This document shows, piece by piece, positions 61,001-64,000 of a DNA stretch of 64,000 nucleotides (position 1 is its first letter; the number at the start of each line of letters is the position of its first letter). The DNA is taken from the NCBI RefSeq assembly GCF_000182745.2, contig NC_016027.1:933001-997000 (forward strand), given 5' to 3'. The notes below the pieces were generated by a model that made no database searches, was not told the DNA's origin, and was given only the letters and a program-made list of their open reading frames with translations. This stretch comes from Komagataeibacter medellinensis NBRC 3288. Lineage in GTDB: Bacteria > Pseudomonadota > Alphaproteobacteria > Acetobacterales > Acetobacteraceae. Made by a program: the position numbers and the translations under genes.

Positions 61001-62605
61001 GTGATACTGGAAAACCATGCCCCACAAACCGCGCACCAGCCCCCCGAACAGGACCAGGGCCATGATTGCATTGGGGTAGACGGCGCTGAAATCAAAATAA
61101 CCCCGCGCCAGCAATCCGCCCTTGTCGGTCACGTTGAACTTGCCCTTGTGCGGCTGGAGCAGGGTGACGATGGTGATGCGGATAAGAAACAGCGCCAGCG
61201 ATGTCTCGTAGATCTCGCTCCAGAAGGAATAGCGCCACCGCCCCTCAATGCGCGAGAGGGTCATGATGGAATGGAAGATGTGGGGCAGCGCATAGACCAT
61301 GATGGCGAAGGGCGAGGCCGCGATGATGTTCTGCCCGAAAAACAGAAACCCCAACGGCGAGACAAGAAAGGTCACGCGCGGGATGGCGAACAGGAAATGC
61401 GACATGGCCGACAGGTAGCACAGCCGCTGCTCCCAGCGCAGCCCGCGCCCCAGCAACGGGTTGTCCACCCGCATGATCTGCAACATACCACGTGCCCAGC
61501 GCACGCGCTGGCCGATATGCAGGATCAGCCGTTCGGTCGCAAGACCTGCTGCCAGCGGCTGGCACAGATAGGCAGTGCCCCAGCCCTTGCGCTGCATCTT
61601 GAGCGCGGTATGCGCATCTTCCGTAACCGTTTCGGTCGCAAAGCCGCCAACGCTGAGCAGGGCGGAGCGGCGGATGGCGGCACACGAACCGCAGAAGAAG
61701 GTTGCATCCCAGAAATCATTCCCATCCTGCACCAGGCCATAGAACATGTTGCCCTCAGGCGGTACATCGTAGCCTGCGGCCAGATTGCGCTGGAACGGAT
61801 CGGGGGAATAGAAATGGTGGGGTGTCTGCAACAAGGCCAACTTGGGATCGGCCCATAACCAGCCAATGGTCTTGATCAGAAAGGAGCGCGTGGGCACATG
61901 GTCACAGTCAAAGATGACCACGAACTCCCCCTTGGTAATCCGCATGGCATGGTTGAGGTTACCCGCCTTCGCGTGATTGTTTTCATCGCGGATGATGTAG
62001 CCGGCACCGGATTCGACCGCAAAGTCCCGGAAGGCCTTCCGTCGCCCATCATCAAGGATATAGACATTGAGCTTGTCAGCCGGCCAGTGCAGGTCCATCG
62101 CGCCGAGCACGGTTGAGCGGACCAGTTCCAGATCCTCGTTGTAGGAGGGCACATACACATCGACAACCGGCCAGTCATCGGGGTTGTCGGGCAGGCAGTG
62201 CGGCTTGCGGCCCAGCGGCCATGACATCTGGAAATAGCTCAGGCACAGGGTGGAGAGCGCATAACCTTCCGCTGCAAGCAGGGCAAGCGACATGGCGACC
62301 TGCAGCGGGCCATGGAACTCCACCGTGCGGCCCAGCCGCCATATCAGGTAGCGAAAAGAGACAAAGAGCGACAGCATCATGAGGATGCAGGTGACATGCC
62401 GCCCCGGCCTGCGGTTGAGGATGAAGAAAAGCGTGACAGTACCGATCGAGATATAGGCCTGCTCGCCCGGTGCAAGGGTAATGTTGCCCACCGACAGGCA
62501 GAGTATGGCCCCCCCGATCATCAGCAGCGCGATAAGCCAGCCCTGCCGCCGCGGCGTGGTATCAAGCGCATTCCCGCCCCACTTCAGCCACAATTCCCTG
62601 AGCAT
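58034..62605 (-). CDS. bcsAB: Cellulose synthase, fused catalytic and BcsB subunits
   Basis: This membrane GT2 enzyme polymerises UDP-glucose into beta-1,4-glucan, and the BcsB half guides the chain in the periplasm. Counting from ATG 62605, the GT2 motifs are DDG (185-187), DCDH (233-236), TED (328-330) and QRVRW (366-370). A c-di-GMP-binding PilZ domain lies at about 567-668 (RHKPR, DISLGG). A signal-like segment ending ARAQ near residue 765 starts the BcsB half, which ends in a membrane helix. The frame opens at 62671, but MLRELWLKWG gives a normal N-terminus. No bcsC, bcsD, bcsZ or bcsH is adjacent, so this is a lone copy of the acsAB type. Confidence 0.93.
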   Translation of the reverse strand: MLRELWLKWGGNALDTTPRRQGWLIALLMIGGAILCLSVGNITLAPGEQAYISIGTVTLFFILNRRPGRHVTCILMMLSLFVSFRYLIWRLGRTVEFHGPLQVAMSLALLAAEGYALSTLCLSYFQMSWPLGRKPHCLPDNPDDWPVVDVYVPSYNEDLELVRSTVLGAMDLHWPADKLNVYILDDGRRKAFRDFAVESGAGYIIRDENNHAKAGNLNHAMRITKGEFVVIFDCDHVPTRSFLIKTIGWLWADPKLALLQTPHHFYSPDPFQRNLAAGYDVPPEGNMFYGLVQDGNDFWDATFFCGSCAAIRRSALLSVGGFATETVTEDAHTALKMQRKGWGTAYLCQPLAAGLATERLILHIGQRVRWARGMLQIMRVDNPLLGRGLRWEQRLCYLSAMSHFLFAIPRVTFLVSPLGFLFFGQNIIAASPFAIMVYALPHIFHSIMTLSRIEGRWRYSFWSEIYETSLALFLIRITIVTLLQPHKGKFNVTDKGGLLARGYFDFSAVYPNAIMALVLFGGLVRGLWGMVFQYHQKLAFQSFALNTVWIAISLIVVLASIAVGRETRQIRHKPRVRVRLPVEVCFEDGRVFQAHTTDISLGGAGINLHLPEQVETPVDIILRYSKPDDGIEVAVPARILGQQRGSWLHLQWKLDTMEEEREVVSLVFGRSDAWNNWSDFKNDRPLNSIYQVIKSIGGLFSPPYLWSLPSKGQEESGESVHEEETLEKKSLVIPPVPRRVGTGLVMLVVGAMLAVFPARAQMPAGYSHTGVSHLTPLGDTNSGDIPPATDILDQKLADRVADTEITRTIAFRDLNPYPGPLTLRGFSPLQGVDVVVPANRVVTHATLSLAGAISPSLLPEATAITVTLNEQYVGTIRIDPAHPTFGPLEFTIDPLYFTGDSKLNFRFAGEYRRDCNDLYNDVMWAQISDQSTITLTTARIEPVRSLSRLPTPFFDPNLKVAMRVPVVLPGSAMVPEIMRAGGLVASWFGRLADTRQLTFPVSRTLPDTGNAIEIGTGLALDDHGTQPSGPTLSEIANPNDKWGTILVVTGRNPAEVEVAARRLVFSSDTLGDLSSMKVEDVSLRPRVPYDAPSFIPTDRPVRFGELVTAGDLQAGGFASDTLHLPFHLAPDLYTWHRLPFLMDLWVRAPGNPVVDIAASRLDVSVNNTYVQSYSLLNNSLWHTWSERMVTQHAGAVGHVTAIPPWLLFGQNELQFQFDTRPVDRGACRRTPSSLHLEIDSDSVLDFRRGVHFTELPNLSYFAEIGFPFSRMADLGETTIVLPPTPDTDTIGAYLDLMGFFGSVTWYPVSGIHFATTEDIAHAPPEGDVILLAPVGQLGAGAALLSRSAYQIDDGHIRVGQETGLQGIWYIFQDRDGGGLRNGVSANLDAPVHNAALMIGSQSPYANHRSVLALLGENGGRIHELVASLHDTKVLPTIQGDLVIKNGERFTTYRTAPTYTVGHLPWWMWLDWFLSRHPLVMYILGVIGAAMMGTGAWLWLRARAHRRVKAQEKLDEETAREEKH

Positions 62606-62985
62606 TTTTCTACAACCAGACTGACCTGAATCAAAACCCGTCAATACGTACAGGCATACAGGCAGTGACACCAGCGGCTTTGTACCGTGGGGCCTGCCGC
62701 ATGGATGGTTTTTCGTTCCCTATCATGAACGGTATGACCGAACGCCCTTTATCCCCCTTGCCTTCCTGATGGATGCCGACACTAGATGAGCGAATGCTCC
62801 AACCGCAAGGCATTATCAGGCGGGTCGATCCATTTTCAGACCGGGGCGCAAAAAGGGGTATCCACATACCCTTTATCGCCCTTTTACCACGGCGGAATAT
62901 GCAGCAGATAAGACCCCTCCCCATGTAGCGGACCGGTGTCGCAAGAGATGCAGGCTAAACCGCGCACCATGCCCAGGAAAACACA
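62606..62985. other. Region upstream of bcsAB
   Basis: About 380 bases between bcsAB and the helicase terminator hold no gene I can support. The bcsAB promoter should lie here on the minus strand. I see no convincing -35/-10 pair and no strong ribosome binding site before ATG 62605. Confidence 0.4.
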
Positions 62986-63015
62986 AAGGCACCCGAGCCA
63001 TCGCCCGGGTGCCTT
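62986..63015 (-). terminator. Terminator of the DEAD-box helicase gene
   Basis: AAGGCACCCG (62986-62995) pairs exactly with CGGGTGCCTT (63006-63015) around a 10-base loop. On the minus strand the stem is followed by TTGTGTTTTCC. It lies 50 bases past the helicase stop. Confidence 0.75.
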
Positions 63016-63065
63016 CTGTCTGTCAGATCCGGCTCGCCAGATGCGAGCAGGCATTCATGCGGAGA

Positions 63066-64000
63066 TCAGACCGCGCGACGGCCCGCACCGCCCGAGCGGC
63101 TGCCACCACCGGGGCGGCCACCCCGGCCACCGCCGGGCGGACGACCGCCACCCGCCGGGCGACCGCCACCACCGGGCCTGCCGCCACCGGGCCGACCACC
63201 GCCGCCGCCACGGCCCCGACCACCGCCACCCAGCACAGGCGGGCGCATGGTGGAGTTTTCTGCCGCTTCGGAATGATACGGGTGCTCGGACACCACAGGG
63301 ATGGCCTTGCCAATATTCTTCTCGATATCACGCAGCCAGGCGCGCTGTTCCGCATCGCACAGCGATACGGCCCAACCCTCGCGCCCCGCACGCGCGGTAC
63401 GGCCAATGCGGTGCACGTAGCTCTCGGGCACGTTGGGCAGATCGTAGTTAAACACGTGGGTCACATCATCCACGTCAATGCCACGGGCCGCGATATCAGT
63501 CGCCACCAGCACCTTTACATTACCCGAGCGAAAGCCGGACATGGCCCGCTCGCGCGCACCCTGTGACTTGTTGCCGTGAATCGCTTCAGCCGTAATGCCG
63601 TGCTCACTCAGGAAGGCAGCAACCTTGTTGGCTTCATGCTTCATCAGCGTGAACACCACGGCGCGCTCGACCTTGGGGGAGTCAACCAGCAGCTTCAGGG
63701 CTTCGCGCTTGTTGGCGGTATCGACAAACATCACTGCCTGGCGGATACGGTCCACCGTGCTGGATGGCGGTGTGACCTGCACGGTAGCCGGGTCACGCAG
63801 CAGGCCATGCGCCAGGTCGGAAATGCTCTTGGGCATGGTGGCCGAGAACAGCAGCGTCTGCCGGTCGGTCGGCAGGGCTGCCACAATTTTGCGGATATCG
63901 CGCACGAAGCCCATGTCGAGCATGCGGTCGGCTTCATCAAGCACCAGCACCTCAAGCCCGGACAGGTCGACATGCCCCTGACCCATCAGGTCCAGCAGGC
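63066..64000 (-). CDS. DEAD-box RNA helicase, C-terminal part (5' end outside window)
   Basis: This ATP-dependent RNA helicase resembles RhlE-type enzymes of ribosome and RNA metabolism. The frame is open past the window edge ([20 protein letters not shown]). Motif II is [13 protein letters not shown], motif III FSATMP, and motifs V and VI are [10 protein letters not shown] and [13 protein letters not shown]. The tail of ~60 residues is almost entirely Gly, Arg and Pro ([16 protein letters not shown]), an RGG-like RNA-binding tail. About 311 residues are visible; the Walker A motif lies outside. Confidence 0.92.
   Translation of the reverse strand, partial: LLDLMGQGHVDLSGLEVLVLDEADRMLDMGFVRDIRKIVAALPTDRQTLLFSATMPKSISDLAHGLLRDPATVQVTPPSSTVDRIRQAVMFVDTANKREALKLLVDSPKVERAVVFTLMKHEANKVAAFLSEHGITAEAIHGNKSQGARERAMSGFRSGNVKVLVATDIAARGIDVDDVTHVFNYDLPNVPESYVHRIGRTARAGREGWAVSLCDAEQRAWLRDIEKNIGKAIPVVSEHPYHSEAAENSTMRPPVLGGGGRGRGGGGGRPGGGRPGGGGRPAGGGRPPGGGRGGRPGGGSRSGGAGRRAV

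Overview
The window is GC-rich alphaproteobacterial chromosome, most likely from the acetic acid bacteria (Acetobacteraceae) and probably a cellulose-producing Komagataeibacter-type organism. The main clue is a single-polypeptide BcsA-BcsB cellulose synthase (58.0-62.6 kb), an arrangement characteristic of that group. Supporting clues are a meso-DAP-type murE, an alphaproteobacterial-style FtsZ and a mitochondrial-type NDUFS4-like complex I subunit. The genus is inferred from gene content; no search was run.

Layout. 0-2.3 kb: 3' end of zwf, a small membrane-anchored protein, and a convergent alpha/beta hydrolase. 2.4-2.8 kb: RNase P RNA. 3.0-28.4 kb: an unbroken division/cell-wall (dcw) cluster, mraZ-rsmH-ftsL-ftsI-murE-murF-mraY-murD-ftsW-murG-murC-murB-ddl-ftsQ-ftsA-ftsZ, followed by lpxC-bamD-recN-ligA. 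Most of its junctions are ATGA or TGATG overlaps, and a 10-bp-periodic MraZ-type operator precedes it. 28.6-33.4 kb: a four-gene BMP-family (nucleoside-type) ABC importer behind a leader that could fold into hairpins. 33.5-34.6 kb: a lone NMT1/SsuA-like binding protein. 34.77 kb: tRNA-Asn, then a ~1 kb AT-rich gene-free stretch holding a MITE-like inverted-repeat element.

35.9-41.7 kb: a peptidoglycan-binding/superinfection-immunity-like fusion, a GlcG/HbpS protein, an MFS exporter, csaA-gpt, and tRNA-Pro, an NDUFS4-like gene and tRNA-Arg. 42.2-45.8 kb: a TonB-dependent transport cassette (tonB with a hexanucleotide repeat, a DUF2946-like protein, and an OprC/NosA-like copper receptor). 46.0-50.2 kb: a polysaccharide flippase, an O-antigen-ligase-like protein, and an SLT/SPOR lytic transglycosylase. 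50.5-52.3 kb: a run of very small membrane, secreted or lipoprotein genes, several with strong ribosome binding sites. 52.4-54.2 kb: a decayed prophage (a gene with two in-frame amber codons and a frameshifted integrase) ending at tRNA-Ser. 54.4-62.6 kb: a full-length BREX-type PglX methyltransferase with no other BREX gene in view, directly behind an orphan bcsAB. 63.07 kb to the end: the 3' part of a DEAD-box RNA helicase gene.

The core (0-33 kb) is conserved housekeeping. The 34-58 kb part is accessory: tRNA genes, phage debris, dispersed hairpin repeats and lone members of multigene systems. The most unusual feature is the solitary pglX 3' of a solitary bcsAB beside a tRNA/integrase scar.
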